A stretch of 64,000 nucleotides of DNA, from assembly GCF_024714495.1 (NCBI RefSeq), contig NZ_JAMZMJ010000001.1, forward strand, positions 186,001 through 250,000, in the 5' to 3' direction. The DNA comes from Marinoscillum pacificum. GTDB lineage: Bacteria; Bacteroidota; Bacteroidia; Cytophagales; Cyclobacteriaceae. Made by a program: the position numbers and the translations under genes. The notes beneath the pieces were generated by a model, which saw only the letters and a program-made list of their open reading frames with translations, had not been told where the DNA came from and made no database searches. Positions 7,271 through 17,015 of the stretch are shown here, piece after piece (positions within the stretch are counted from its first letter, which is position 1; each line of letters opens with the position of its first letter).

Positions 7271-8939
7271 TGTTTGCTTCCTCTTTACGCAGTTCTTTTC
7301 TTAAGATTTTACCGACATTTGATTTTGGCAGCTCTTCTCTAAATTCAATGTGTTTTGGCATTTTATAAGCAACAAGGTGCTCTTTACAGTGTTTTAAGAT
7401 TTCATCCTGAGTAAGATTGGGATCTTTCTTTACAATGAATGCCTTAACTACTTCACCGGACGTTTTGTGAGGTACTCCAATCACACCAACTTCCAATACT
7501 CCTGGCATAGAAGCAATAACATCTTCTACTTCATTGGGGAATACTTTCATACCAGAAACGTTGACCATCTCCTTTTTACGGTCAACAATTTTGATGAAGC
7601 CATCAGCATCAAAAAAACCTATATCACCTGTTTTAAACCAGTCACCTTCCATGACAATATCTGTTTCCTTTTGATTTTGCCAATAACCAGTCATTACTTG
7701 TGGTCCTCGTGCCCATATTTCACCAAATTCGCCTACAGGCTTCTCGTCACCCTCATCACCAATGATTTTGATTTCCGTTGATGGCACCGGCAATCCAATA
7801 GTTCCAAGTTTTTGTTTGCCAATGATTGGATTGCAGGTTAGGAGCGGAGAGGTTTCAGACAGTCCGTACCCTTCTACCAGATCATTTCCGGTCACCTGCT
7901 TCCATCGTTCTGCAACGGCCATTTGCAAAGCCATACCTCCTGATACAGCTACTTTTAGTTTGGAGAAGTCAACATCTTTAAAATCAGGTTGTTGAAGCAA
8001 TCCATTAAACAATGTATTGATACCAGTAATTACCGTAAATGGAGTCTTTTTCAATACCTTGATAAAATCCTTCATTTTACGCGGATCCGTAATAAGGACA
8101 CTTTTAGCTCCAATTCGCATCATCCCAAAACAATTGACGGTCAATGCAAAAACATGATACAATGGGAGTGGAGTGATGGTTACTTCCTGTCCGTCAATTA
8201 AAGATGCTCTCATCCAGCCCGCTACTTGCTCTATATTGGCAATCAGGTTGCGATGACTTAGAGCAGCCCCTTTCGCAACGCCGGTTGTGCCTCCTGTATA
8301 TTGTAAAAGAGCCAGATCTGAGGATTTTACTTCTGGCCTTTGATAGGTTTTCTTTTTACCCTTTTTTAGTGCATCTCCAAAGTTGATAGCTGTTGGGAGA
8401 TTGTAGTCTGGTATCATTTTCTTGACACGCTTAACCATAAAATCAACCACCGCTCCCTTGAATGATCCTAGCATATCGCCAACTTCAGCCACAATAACTT
8501 CTTTTACAGTAGTGTGCTGCATTACTTCCTCCAACTTGAAGGCAAACGTGCTGAGGATGATGATTCCCTTTACACCAGCATCATTGAATTGATGCTCCAT
8601 TTCAGAGGGTTTGTACTGTGGATTGGTATTGACAACAACCATTCCTGCTTTCAAAACACCAAAAAGTGAAATTGGGTATTGTAAGACGTTAGGCATTTGT
8701 AAAGCGATGCGGTCACCTTTTACCAGGGAAGTCTCCTGACTTAAATAATTTGCCAAAGCTGTACTTTGTTCATCAAGCTCTTTATAAGACAATTCGACTC
8801 CCATGTTTTCAAAGGCTGGGAGATCTCCGAATCGAGTAACGCAATCATCTAAAAAGTCTAATAATGATTCATACTGGTCCGGGTCTATTTCATGCGGAAC
8901 TTTGTCAGGGTAATTTTTTAACCAGGGATATTCGGCCAT
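7260..8939 (-). CDS. fadD: Long-chain fatty acid--CoA ligase, FadD type
   Basis: 559 residues, matching the usual FadD length of about 560. It belongs to the adenylate-forming superfamily: the P-loop-like motif YTGGTTGVAKGA (about residues 212-223), EGYGLSETSP (AMP contact), the hinge GWFKTGD-type motif seen here as GDWFKTGDIG, and a C-terminal KSNVGKILRKELR lysine motif. It should activate free fatty acids to acyl-CoA with ATP at the inner membrane for beta-oxidation or lipid synthesis. A phenylacetate-CoA ligase role is less likely, because its ordering and motifs are FadD-like and it lies 18 kb from the paa cluster. It overlaps the dehydrogenase gene downstream by 11 bp. Confidence 0.92.
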   Translation of the reverse strand: MAEYPWLKNYPDKVPHEIDPDQYESLLDFLDDCVTRFGDLPAFENMGVELSYKELDEQSTALANYLSQETSLVKGDRIALQMPNVLQYPISLFGVLKAGMVVVNTNPQYKPSEMEHQFNDAGVKGIIILSTFAFKLEEVMQHTTVKEVIVAEVGDMLGSFKGAVVDFMVKRVKKMIPDYNLPTAINFGDALKKGKKKTYQRPEVKSSDLALLQYTGGTTGVAKGAALSHRNLIANIEQVAGWMRASLIDGQEVTITPLPLYHVFALTVNCFGMMRIGAKSVLITDPRKMKDFIKVLKKTPFTVITGINTLFNGLLQQPDFKDVDFSKLKVAVSGGMALQMAVAERWKQVTGNDLVEGYGLSETSPLLTCNPIIGKQKLGTIGLPVPSTEIKIIGDEGDEKPVGEFGEIWARGPQVMTGYWQNQKETDIVMEGDWFKTGDIGFFDADGFIKIVDRKKEMVNVSGMKVFPNEVEDVIASMPGVLEVGVIGVPHKTSGEVVKAFIVKKDPNLTQDEILKHCKEHLVAYKMPKHIEFREELPKSNVGKILRKELRKEEANNVV

Positions 8940-8968
8940 TGTTGGGTTTAATCTTAGTTGTGTAGTAC

Positions 8969-9715
8969 TTATTTAATCAAGTCTTTAGCAGAAAGGGCAG
9001 CGCCAATAATTCCTGCATGATTTCTTGATTTGGCAGGAACAATAGGGGTATCTAATTTGAAATACTGCTGGTACTCTTCAAATTTCTTACTGATTCCTCC
9101 GCCCATGATGAATAGGTCCGGCCAAAACAATGCTTCCAATCGATTGAGGTATTCATTGAACCTTGTGGCCCATTCTTCCAAAGATAGGTCTTGTGCTTCG
9201 CGAACAGAATTAGCGGCATAATGCTCTCCGGCCATTCCATTTATTTGCACAAATCCCAACTCAGTATTTGGAACCAGGTTCTTGCCGACAAATAAAGCGG
9301 TGCCAATACCTGTTCCTGCAGCCACTACCAATGTTGTATCTCCTTTCTTTTGTTTCTTTCCGGATCCAAATTTCATTTCAGCGATTCCTGCAGCATCTAC
9401 ATCATTGATTATATGAGTAGGGCATTTGGTTGCTTTTCTGATTTGTGCTGCAGCATTCATTCCAAGCCAGCTTTTGTCAATATTGGATGCAGTCTTGACG
9501 ATTTCATGCCTTACAGCCGCAGGAAAACCACACCCTATTGGTCCTTTATAGTCAAACTCCTTTACGAGCTTGATTACGGTATCTATAACAGCTTGTGGCG
9601 TAGCAGGATCAGGTGTGGGAATTCTCACTCGATCTGTGACTAACTTACCTCTTTTTGTATCTACAATGGCACCTTTTATTCCAGTGCCGCCAATATCAAT
9701 TCCAAGAACTTTCAT
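8969..9715 (-). CDS. ppgK: Polyphosphate glucokinase-like ROK kinase
   Basis: 248 residues, the short length typical of polyphosphate/ATP glucokinases rather than ROK repressors, which carry an extra DNA-binding domain. It shows the N-terminal phosphate motif GIDIGGTGIKGA (residues 5-16), the ROK centre AAGTGIGTALFV and the C-terminal motif PDLFIMGGGISKKF seen in PpgK proteins. The expected reaction is glucose plus polyphosphate (or ATP) to glucose 6-phosphate. There is no zinc-binding CxCGxxGC motif, consistent with PpgK rather than ATP-glucokinase ROKs. It lies 29 bp upstream of fadD on the same strand; a shared transcript is possible. The phosphate donor is inferred from family resemblance only. 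Confidence 0.85.
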   Translation of the reverse strand: MKVLGIDIGGTGIKGAIVDTKRGKLVTDRVRIPTPDPATPQAVIDTVIKLVKEFDYKGPIGCGFPAAVRHEIVKTASNIDKSWLGMNAAAQIRKATKCPTHIINDVDAAGIAEMKFGSGKKQKKGDTTLVVAAGTGIGTALFVGKNLVPNTELGFVQINGMAGEHYAANSVREAQDLSLEEWATRFNEYLNRLEALFWPDLFIMGGGISKKFEEYQQYFKLDTPIVPAKSRNHAGIIGAALSAKDLIK

Positions 9716-9821
9716 ACTATTTCCAAACTTACCAAAAAACTATCGTATTGCGTGAATAAATACATTTTGGTATACCAAATAAAGTATTCTACCTTGCTAT
9801 TGTTTTAACTTTTTAAAGAAT

Positions 9822-10367
9822 ATGTTGAAGAAAATATTAATCGGCTTAGGAGTTTTAGTGGTGATCCTTGGAGCTGCATTCGGTTATTTGCAATACCGTA
9901 ACTACTCATTGAGTCCAAGAGGAACTGCAGAATTGGAAAATGGTGGTTTAGAGATAGTTGTAGATTACTGTAGGCCATCTGTTCGTGAGCGAGTAGTGTT
10001 TGGAACAGAAGAAGAAGGTGCATTGCAACCTTATGGACAGTACTGGAGACTTGGTGCAAATGAGGCTACGGAAATTGAATTCAAATCGGATGTGTTATTA
10101 GTTGATCAAGAAATAAAAAAAGGGCGATACCGAATGTATGCAGTACCTGGTGAGTATTATTTTGATCTGATCTTGAATAGTAGTTTTGGATGGGGATATT
10201 CTGAGCCTGATTCTACGCAAGACGTTGCTACAGTGAAGGTGCCTGTTTTAAAAAGTGATTTTACAGAGCAGTTTACTATTGAACTGGAGCCTTTATATGA
10301 CAATAGCCAAAAGTTAGTAGTCAAATGGGCAGAAATGAAGTTGGAAGTTCCGATTATCGCTCAATAA
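9822..10367 (+). CDS. DUF2911 family exported/membrane-anchored protein
   Basis: 181 residues. One N-terminal hydrophobic segment (about 4-24) acts as signal peptide or anchor. The rest matches the DUF2911 family, common in Bacteroidota: SPRGTAELENGGLEIVVDYC (about 31-50), the central PYGQYWRLGANEATEIEF core and the GRYRMYAVPGEYYFDLILN stretch, followed by paired beta strands. The family has no established function; the fold is predicted to be all-beta. It stands alone, transcribed divergently from ppgK, and is followed by an intrinsic terminator. Confidence 0.85.
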   Translation: MLKKILIGLGVLVVILGAAFGYLQYRNYSLSPRGTAELENGGLEIVVDYCRPSVRERVVFGTEEEGALQPYGQYWRLGANEATEIEFKSDVLLVDQEIKKGRYRMYAVPGEYYFDLILNSSFGWGYSEPDSTQDVATVKVPVLKSDFTEQFTIELEPLYDNSQKLVVKWAEMKLEVPIIAQ

Positions 10368-10388
10368 GAATTCGTTTATCAAACAATG

Positions 10389-10414
10389 AAAAAGGCCGCG
10401 GATGCGGCCTTTTA
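10389..10414. terminator. Bidirectional intrinsic terminator
   Basis: GGCCGC (10394-10399), loop GGAT, GCGGCC (10404-10409), preceded by five A and followed by four T. It lies between the convergent DUF2911 gene and the M57 peptidase gene and can serve both. Confidence 0.9.
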
Positions 10415-10435
10415 AAGTTGTGCTCAATGTGAAAC

Positions 10436-11281
10436 TTAATATAGGTACTCTAAAGCAACTACATCATAGTTTCCAAACTCTCCGTCTTCATTAGCGCTAA
10501 AGCATGAAAGCATAATCGAGTTTGCGTCAAATCCAGTAGGAGTGCCAGGAATATGAATTGCTCCAACTCCACCGTCTCCTTCATTTCCACCACTTCCACA
10601 AGAAAGTGACCTGTTGAAGTAATCTGTGTGACGCAGACCTAAACAATGGCCTATTTCATGCGTAATAACGTGCTCAGTAGTGTTTGTTCCATAGCTAGAA
10701 GTACCAGAAAGAATTTGTACCCACTTATATGGGTTTCCACCACTTGGGAATCCAGCAGAACCACCGCCGCCACCGCTAACGCGATAAACTACAATGTCTG
10801 CAGAACCTGTGTTGGTTCCATAAGAAAGTGAGAAATTCAATCCAATGTTCAATGCATTGTAGTTGTCAACAGCCCATGAAAGCGCAGTTCTCATGGTATT
10901 GTCCAATGCATAACTTCCACCAGTGTAGCCTAATACACTTATAGTTTGTGGGGTGCTTACCAGATTGTTAGTTCTGTACTGTTCACCGCAAGCTCCCTCA
11001 TGGGCTACATCACTTTTAAGCATTTCCTCAAACAAGGCATCAGATATCATGATATCATTCTCTAGAATGAACCCTGATTCAACTTTTCCAGTAATCGGAT
11101 TTTCCTGTGATGATCTTTTGATATCACTCACATCAAATCCAAGTTCTGAAAATTTGGCTGATACTTCGTCAGAAATCTCATTGGTGTTAGGTGCAATGTC
11201 ATCTTGAGCACATGATGACATAATGAAAACGGTTGCTATGAGTGTGACTACACTCATTAGCGAAAATTTGAGTTTTAACAT
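10436..11281 (-). CDS. M57-type (HEIGH) zinc metallopeptidase, lipoprotein
   Basis: 281 residues. A signal peptide ends in a lipobox (SSCAQD, Cys about 24), so the enzyme is lipid-anchored. The C-terminal catalytic domain (about 100-281) carries the metzincin zinc motif HEIGHCLGLRH (about residues 206-216), characteristic of the dual-action HEIGH (M57) peptidases found in Bacteroidota. A Gly/Ser-rich stretch (GGGGSAGFPSGGNP) precedes it. Cysteines before and after the active site could form disulphides. It probably acts as a cell-surface protease; the substrate is unknown. Monocistronic: the convergent neighbour is separated by a terminator. Confidence 0.9.
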   Translation of the reverse strand: MLKLKFSLMSVVTLIATVFIMSSCAQDDIAPNTNEISDEVSAKFSELGFDVSDIKRSSQENPITGKVESGFILENDIMISDALFEEMLKSDVAHEGACGEQYRTNNLVSTPQTISVLGYTGGSYALDNTMRTALSWAVDNYNALNIGLNFSLSYGTNTGSADIVVYRVSGGGGGSAGFPSGGNPYKWVQILSGTSSYGTNTTEHVITHEIGHCLGLRHTDYFNRSLSCGSGGNEGDGGVGAIHIPGTPTGFDANSIMLSCFSANEDGEFGNYDVVALEYLY

Positions 11282-11508
11282 AGTGAATTAGGTTTAATTA
11301 AGGAGCCAATATAATGATGAGGTAGATTTGTTAAAAGCAGAACTAATAATATTTATTTGGAGTATATCATTTGATACAACATATAAACAGTAATTAAAAT
11401 TCTTTTATGCAAAATATAATATGGTGAAAGAGGCTGGGAGGTATTATTGATTATTGTCGACAAAAAAATCTAATTTCACTATGAAACTTTTCTTAGAATG
11501 AATTCACA

Positions 11509-14334
11509 ATGCTTAAAAATGTGAGAACTGTAAAACAGATTTTAATAACGCTAACTCTTGTCACTTTAGCGTTTCCGGTGTTTGGTCAAACTGCTGTTCT
11601 CGATCATTTGAAGAAAGTTGTATCGAAAGATGAAAATTCATTAAATATTGATAAAACTGCACTTTTAGTGCAAATGAATCCAACGGAGGCTGTGCAAATG
11701 GTACGGCACGGTGAAGGTGAAATATTGAGAAGGTTACCTGATAATTACTACCTGGTTTCTGGTAATATATCAGATGAATCTAAGCTAATCAGGAAGCCGT
11801 TTTTTGTGGTGGATTCAAGATGGAAATGGGATGAATCCATTTTTGCGCTAAATAACCATAAAAAAGTTTCATTTTATGTTCAGATTATATCAAATGATAA
11901 TAAAGTAATTGGTGAATTAGTGGAAAAGTTTGACTTGCGGTGGGTCAATGGTGGTATCTATCAAGGGTCTGGCAAGCGATCAGACTTAGTAGAACTAGCC
12001 AAATCGCCAGCGGTCAATTATATTTCTCTGGAGTCAGGTGAAGTTCAGGAGGAGAGTAGGGTTATCGATTTAAACCTAAATCCAAATAGAGTTTCAAAAC
12101 TCCACCACCTTTATCCAGATCTAAGAGGACAGCAAATGACGATCTCCATAAAAGAACGTTCTTATGATTCGCAAGATTTGGATTTGAGGGGTAGATCCCT
12201 GTTATCAGGATTAGAAGATGAACAGCTGTCAAATCACGCTACAGAAATGGCGACGATCATTGCTGGAGCAGGTAATAGCTTTGTGACAGGATATGGTGTG
12301 GCTCCAGAGGCTCAAATTACGGCTTCTTCATTTGAAAACTTATTTCCAGACCCAATTGAGCATTTTAGTTCATTGAATTCTTATCTTCAAAATCATTCTT
12401 ATGGGACTGTGATCGAAAATGAATATGGACTTGGAGCTCAGCAATATGATCAACAAGTAGCATCTAACCCAGAGGTCCTACATGTTTTCAGTATTGGAAA
12501 TAGTGGATTGGAAACACCGGAATCAGGAACCTATCAAGGAGTTACGAATTATGCCAATATCACAGGCAACTTTAAAACCGCAAAAAACATCTTAACCGTT
12601 GGTGCTACTGATTCAGTAGGCAGAAGCATCAACTTTTCCTCACGTGGGCCTGCTTTCGATGGTCGAGTGAAACCTGAGATCTCCGCTTATAGTTTGGTTG
12701 GAAGTTCCAATGCGGCGGCTTTGGTGTCAGGAACAGCAACTTTAATGCAGCAATACTATTACGAGACCTTTAATGCATACCCAAGATCTGACTTGATCAA
12801 AGCATTGCTAATAGCAGGAAGTGATGATCTTGGTCATCCTGGGCCAGACTATGAGCGTGGTTTTGGAGTGATGAATGCTAGTAGGTCTATGAAACTACTT
12901 GAAAAATCAAACTACTGGGTTGATACACTAACAGTTTCTACAGTAAATACTGAAGTAATTGTAGTGCCAGATCAAATTGAAAAACTGACGGTTGTTTTGA
13001 ACTGGGTAGATCCTGCTGCCAATGCCGGAGATCAACGAGTTTTGATAAATGATCTGGATCTGATGCTAATTAGCCCAAAAAAGGATACGATCAGACCCTG
13101 GGTTTTGTCAACGCTTCCTGAGGTGCTTGAACTACAAAAGGAAGCTACACGAGGTACAGACATTGTTAATACGATTGAATTTTTATCGATTGAATTTCCT
13201 GAAGCTGGAGAATATCAAGTCATTGTTTCCGGCAATAAACTATTGTCGGATCATCAGATGTACAGCCTTGCTTATCATATGGATTTAACAGATGTTTTTG
13301 AATGGGATTATCCTGTTAGGGGTAGTAATTTTCCTTACAATGGAGAAACAGGAACTTATTTTAGATGGAGTTCAAGTTTGGATTTCACAAAAGGAGATTT
13401 ATACTACAGGTATTTAGAAGGTGATTGGAAGCTTATCCGTTCAGGTATAGATTTAAAGAGAGGATACTTGAGATGGGGTATGGCTAATAGTTTAGAAAAT
13501 GGTATTGTTGAAGCCATGATGATCGTTGATCAGGACACTTTTAAAACTGATCCGTTTGTTGTTTCTCAAGAGTTGAAAGCATCTGTAGAGATTGATTGCG
13601 CTGACTCTGTGTTGATTAGTTGGGCACTTAGACAAGGAATTGATTATTATGAAATTAGACAGCCGGGCGAACAAAAACTGGAGTTAGTCCATACGACTAC
13701 TGATACTTCATTTATGGTGTATAGCCCTCAGAATACGTATTTCAATATTAGACCACAAATAGACAATTATCAATACTTACCATCTACAACATTCAATTAT
13801 CAACAACAGGGTGCGGGATGTTTTGTGAAGTCTTTCTATCATGAAGAAGTAAATGACGAAGGAATTTTGTTGAAACTAGAATTGAGTAGTGTGTATGGTA
13901 TAGACAGTGTTGTGATTGATCAAGTGAATTATCTAGGAAGACAAAGACTAGTTAATGTTCGCAATGTGGCCAAAGAACTTAGGTTTTTAGATGCGAATCC
14001 AATTCAAGGACTTAATGAGCATGAAGCGACCATTTATTTCAATAATGGAGAAAAGCTTATGGTTACTGCCACAGGAACTTATTATTTAACTGAAAAGTCA
14101 GTCTTGGTTTTTCCAAATCCAGTGCCGGGCGATAAACTGGCTAGTTTCTATACCAAGGAATTGACCAGCTTTTCTGATCTAAAAATATATGATAAACATG
14201 GAGGTATAGTGCTCTCTAAAGTGCTTTATTCTAGTCGAGAAGTAGTTTCTTTACATGACTTGCGAGCTGGACTTTACTTTTATGTGATTGATATGGAAGG
14301 TGAGCAACATCGCGGAAAGATTATTATCAACTAA
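11509..14334 (+). CDS. Subtilisin-like (S8) serine peptidase with T9SS sorting tail
   Basis: 941 residues: signal peptide (to about FGQ, residue 27), an N-terminal propeptide-like region, an S8 catalytic domain (about 205-460) with triad candidates Asp in RSYDSQD (about 219), His in SNHATEMA (about 243) and Ser in GSSNAAALVSGTA (about 400), a jelly-roll domain and further beta domains. The last ~80 residues (from about VFPNPVPGDK) are a type IX secretion sorting tail ending in GKIIIN. It should be exported through T9SS and anchored on or released from the cell surface. The GTS motif of classic subtilases is GSS here, with the catalytic Ser retained. A gene starting directly after the stop codon is probably co-transcribed. 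Confidence 0.92.
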   Translation: MLKNVRTVKQILITLTLVTLAFPVFGQTAVLDHLKKVVSKDENSLNIDKTALLVQMNPTEAVQMVRHGEGEILRRLPDNYYLVSGNISDESKLIRKPFFVVDSRWKWDESIFALNNHKKVSFYVQIISNDNKVIGELVEKFDLRWVNGGIYQGSGKRSDLVELAKSPAVNYISLESGEVQEESRVIDLNLNPNRVSKLHHLYPDLRGQQMTISIKERSYDSQDLDLRGRSLLSGLEDEQLSNHATEMATIIAGAGNSFVTGYGVAPEAQITASSFENLFPDPIEHFSSLNSYLQNHSYGTVIENEYGLGAQQYDQQVASNPEVLHVFSIGNSGLETPESGTYQGVTNYANITGNFKTAKNILTVGATDSVGRSINFSSRGPAFDGRVKPEISAYSLVGSSNAAALVSGTATLMQQYYYETFNAYPRSDLIKALLIAGSDDLGHPGPDYERGFGVMNASRSMKLLEKSNYWVDTLTVSTVNTEVIVVPDQIEKLTVVLNWVDPAANAGDQRVLINDLDLMLISPKKDTIRPWVLSTLPEVLELQKEATRGTDIVNTIEFLSIEFPEAGEYQVIVSGNKLLSDHQMYSLAYHMDLTDVFEWDYPVRGSNFPYNGETGTYFRWSSSLDFTKGDLYYRYLEGDWKLIRSGIDLKRGYLRWGMANSLENGIVEAMMIVDQDTFKTDPFVVSQELKASVEIDCADSVLISWALRQGIDYYEIRQPGEQKLELVHTTTDTSFMVYSPQNTYFNIRPQIDNYQYLPSTTFNYQQQGAGCFVKSFYHEEVNDEGILLKLELSSVYGIDSVVIDQVNYLGRQRLVNVRNVAKELRFLDANPIQGLNEHEATIYFNNGEKLMVTATGTYYLTEKSVLVFPNPVPGDKLASFYTKELTSFSDLKIYDKHGGIVLSKVLYSSREVVSLHDLRAGLYFYVIDMEGEQHRGKIIIN

Positions 14335-15369
14335 ATGCGCCTCCTCAAGCTAAGATTTGGAGATCCAGGAGATCAAATTAGATCACTGTTGAATAACAAC
14401 GTGATTGGTACTCCTGGTCAAAGTATGGTGTATCAACATCAGCGCGTAGATTCTAAAATAGACTATATCGATCATCCAATCTTTATAAGTGTAGAACTTG
14501 GTGGGAGCGTAGTAGGGGTTTGCTGTTACGTGAAACGAGAAACTTATTCTTTAGGTGAAGCTGCTGAATCATTTTATATCCGGTACTTTTCATTTAAAGA
14601 TGCTTTTAGAACTAGTGGTAAGGCTATCAGCCGAATAGCCAAAAAAAGTAGATTAAAAGAAGAAATAGAATCTCTTTTTTCTACGGATATTTTGTCCGAA
14701 AAACCTAAGGTGTACTATGCTTATGTAGATCCAGGTAATCTTCGTTCTAAACGCATAATTGACAGCTATCATTTTCAAGAAATAGGAAGATTTCAAACCG
14801 TGTACTTCAGTCGGTTTTTTCCTAAAAAGCACTCTCATGTGATAGAGCTAAAAGGGGAGTTGTTAGCTGAATATAAGAAATTGGCCAAACTGGAATATGA
14901 AGGTCACATGTTATTTACAGATGAGAACCTTGGCTATGAAAATGGGGCTTATGGTATTGTTGAAAATGGCCAGATAGTAGCTGCTTTGCAAGCTAATGCT
15001 GAGCGATGGAAGATCTTTGAAATTCCTGGAGGAAAGCATCTAATCAAATTGGTCTCAAAAATCCCATTTATCAACCGACTGTTCAATACCAACTTTGAGT
15101 TCTTATCTCTTGAGGGTTTCGTAGTTAAATCAGGTCATGAGAACTATTTAGAGTCGTTGATTGAGACTGCATTAGCAGAGAAGAAAAGGAATACTGCAAT
15201 TACCTGTTTATCTAAGGCGTCTAAGTACTATGAAATAATGAAAGAAATGAATCAGGGCTTTATTACTCGATTGAGTTCTGAAAAGGAAATGGCTGTAGTG
15301 ATTCGTTCCGAAGGAGTTGAAGTAAAGAGGAGTGAGTTAATCTATGTCAGCGGATTCGATAATATGTAG
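14335..15369 (+). CDS. GNAT-like acetyltransferase, unknown substrate
   Basis: 344 residues, no signal peptide. The N-terminal half has the strand-helix order of a GNAT domain (PIFISVELGGSVVGVCCYVKR, then VYYAYVDPGNLRSKRIIDSYHFQEIGRF, resembling the acetyl-CoA loop and following helix). The C-terminal half (about 200-320) looks like a second, degenerate GNAT repeat (AYGIVENGQIVAALQANA). No characterised relative is recognised. The ATG abuts the TAA of the subtilase gene with no gap, so the two are almost certainly translated from the same mRNA; modification of the protease or of a surface component is one possibility. The last 33 bp overlap a small minus-strand gene. Confidence 0.75.
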   Translation: MRLLKLRFGDPGDQIRSLLNNNVIGTPGQSMVYQHQRVDSKIDYIDHPIFISVELGGSVVGVCCYVKRETYSLGEAAESFYIRYFSFKDAFRTSGKAISRIAKKSRLKEEIESLFSTDILSEKPKVYYAYVDPGNLRSKRIIDSYHFQEIGRFQTVYFSRFFPKKHSHVIELKGELLAEYKKLAKLEYEGHMLFTDENLGYENGAYGIVENGQIVAALQANAERWKIFEIPGGKHLIKLVSKIPFINRLFNTNFEFLSLEGFVVKSGHENYLESLIETALAEKKRNTAITCLSKASKYYEIMKEMNQGFITRLSSEKEMAVVIRSEGVEVKRSELIYVSGFDNM

Positions 15370-15525
15370 GCTACTGATGAATGAAGATTCTAAATGGTGA
15401 AGCTGACCATCTAGCTTTGAAACAGTGTTGGATAAGTATTGATAATCTAACGAATTGTCTGCAAAACTTGATCCTATAATCAGTCCTGCTACTAATAAAC
15501 CTAGTGCTATAAACTTCCTTTTCAT
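15337..15525 (-). CDS. Small exported peptide, unknown function
   Basis: 62 residues: a clear signal peptide (MKRKFIALGLLVAGLIIGSSFA, shown in part as KFIALGLLVAGLIIG) with a basic n-region and cleavage near SFA-D, then about 40 polar residues with a possible short amphipathic helix (YLSNTVSKLDGQLHHLESSF). No family recognised. Its 3' end overlaps the 3' end of the GNAT-like gene by 33 bp in antisense. Signal-peptide quality and an ATG start argue that it is real; its size and the overlap reduce confidence. Confidence 0.55.
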   Translation of the reverse strand: MKRKFIALGLLVAGLIIGSSFADNSLDYQYLSNTVSKLDGQLHHLESSFISSLHIIESADID

Positions 15526-15718
15526 AGAGTTACAACGGGGTTAATTGCAAAATGTTTAATATATCGATAAATATGTTAAACAAAATAACTCACTCACATT
15601 GATTTCTATTCAATAAATAGCTGGTAGTTTTACGGAAGAGCTTAAGCTGTAGAACTATTAACCCAAAAGAACATACTCTCAAGTTATCCCACCTACGGGA
15701 GTATCGAAATATCCACAA

Positions 15719-16798
15719 ATGAACGTATACAAGTTTTCAAATCATCTTGGAACCAGTTTTACCAAGGAATTAAAAGAGCGTGTGAATCAGTATTTCTCCT
15801 CCAAAGAGATTTCCAGATCTGGTGATTATCGAATGGGTGTTAAATCCGCTGTGATGATTTCAATGTTCTTATTTCCATTGTTGATTCTATGTTCTGGATT
15901 CATTAGTAATATTTGGGCTGTATTTGGACTTTACCTGTTAAGCGGACTAGGAATGGCCGGTATAGGAATGAGTGTGATGCACGATGCCTTGCATGGTACC
16001 TTCTCTTCTAAAAAGGCGATAAATAAAGTGATGGGGTGGTCAATCTATTTGATCGGAGCCAACCCTACAGTTTGGAAAATACAGCATAATGTCCTTCATC
16101 ATACCTATACGAATATTGATGAAGCAGATGATGATCTTCATGTTCCTGGCATACTGCGTATTTCACCTGATCAGAATAGGTTTTGGATTCATAAGTTTCA
16201 ATTTGTCTACGCGTGGGTTTTATATGGAATGATGACACTGGTATGGGTGACAACAAGAGATTTTACCAGATTGAAGCGATATAGAAATATGGGGTTAGTA
16301 AAGACCCAGAAGGAATACAACAGAATTATTATTGAGGCGATCATTCTTAAGTTTTTCTACTTTGGTTATTCCATAGCGATCCCAATGTTGATGATACCTG
16401 TTGCCTGGTGGATCGTTTTATTAGCTTATTTCAGCATGCACTTTGTCACCGGGATTGTATTAACGGTCATTTTCCAGATGGGGCATATCATGCCGTCATC
16501 AGAATTTCCACAACCAGACGAAAACGGATTAATAGGTCAAAATTGGTCTATTCATCAACTAGCAACAACGTGCAATTTTGCGCCAAGAAATAGAGTGTTG
16601 TCCTGGTTTGTTGGTGGCTTAAATTATCAGATCGAACATCACTTGATGCCGCATATTTGTCATCTGCACTATAGAGAGCTGTCGAAGATTGTGCAGGAAA
16701 CAGCTGAGAAGTATGGAATACCATATCATAGCAAACGAACACTGTTTCATGCACTAAAGAGTCACACCGACATGCTATATCAACTCGGGAGAGCCTAA
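15719..16798 (+). CDS. Membrane fatty acid desaturase (acyl-CoA/acyl-lipid)
   Basis: 359 residues, the usual length for front-end-type desaturases without a fused cytochrome b5. The three di-iron histidine boxes are present: HDALHG (about residue 87), HNVLHH (about 122) and QIEHHLMPH (about 304; the Q-x-x-HH form typical of delta-6/delta-5-like enzymes). Four membrane spans flank them. It introduces double bonds into membrane acyl chains using O2 and reduced ferredoxin, probably to maintain membrane fluidity. The next gene on the same strand encodes a cold shock protein, which fits a low-temperature role. Regiospecificity cannot be read from sequence. Confidence 0.9.
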   Translation: MNVYKFSNHLGTSFTKELKERVNQYFSSKEISRSGDYRMGVKSAVMISMFLFPLLILCSGFISNIWAVFGLYLLSGLGMAGIGMSVMHDALHGTFSSKKAINKVMGWSIYLIGANPTVWKIQHNVLHHTYTNIDEADDDLHVPGILRISPDQNRFWIHKFQFVYAWVLYGMMTLVWVTTRDFTRLKRYRNMGLVKTQKEYNRIIIEAIILKFFYFGYSIAIPMLMIPVAWWIVLLAYFSMHFVTGIVLTVIFQMGHIMPSSEFPQPDENGLIGQNWSIHQLATTCNFAPRNRVLSWFVGGLNYQIEHHLMPHICHLHYRELSKIVQETAEKYGIPYHSKRTLFHALKSHTDMLYQLGRA

Positions 16799-16811
16799 AA
16801 AAAGATAATAA

Positions 16812-17015
16812 TTGAAAGTATTGAATTGTAATTCAATAATTAGCTGTAGCTTGCAGCATCATTTCGATTATACGGGGGTAACCGTTTCCAAAAGTTTAGT
16901 TCAGACGAACTACTCCTATGTTTCAACTTTATTCCTTCATATTTCTTAGTGCCAGAGTCTTAAGCAGTTATGTTTTTAACTCGATATAATTTTTAAACAA
17001 TAATACATTAGTACA
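16812..17015 (+). promoter_or_regulatory. Long structured leader of the cold shock gene
   Basis: About 215 bp separate the desaturase stop from the csp start. The region opens with a perfect AT-rich inverted repeat (ATTGAATT-GT-AATTCAAT, about 16821-16838), which may end the desaturase transcript. It continues with a GC-richer segment including GGGGGTAACC and a small hairpin AGTTC-AGAC-GAACT (16898-16911). Long folded leaders that refold in the cold are known for enterobacterial cspA; a similar role here is inference. Confidence 0.35.

Noticed and set aside
7260-8939. Acyl-CoA ligase as the missing phenylacetate-CoA ligase
   Set aside because: Its motifs and length are FadD-like and it is co-transcribed with unrelated genes 18 kb away from the paa cluster.
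15673-15704. ATACTC/GAGTAT hairpin upstream of the desaturase as a riboswitch or thermosensor
   Set aside because: Six base pairs with a 20-nt loop is weak and likely by chance in this AT-rich gap.
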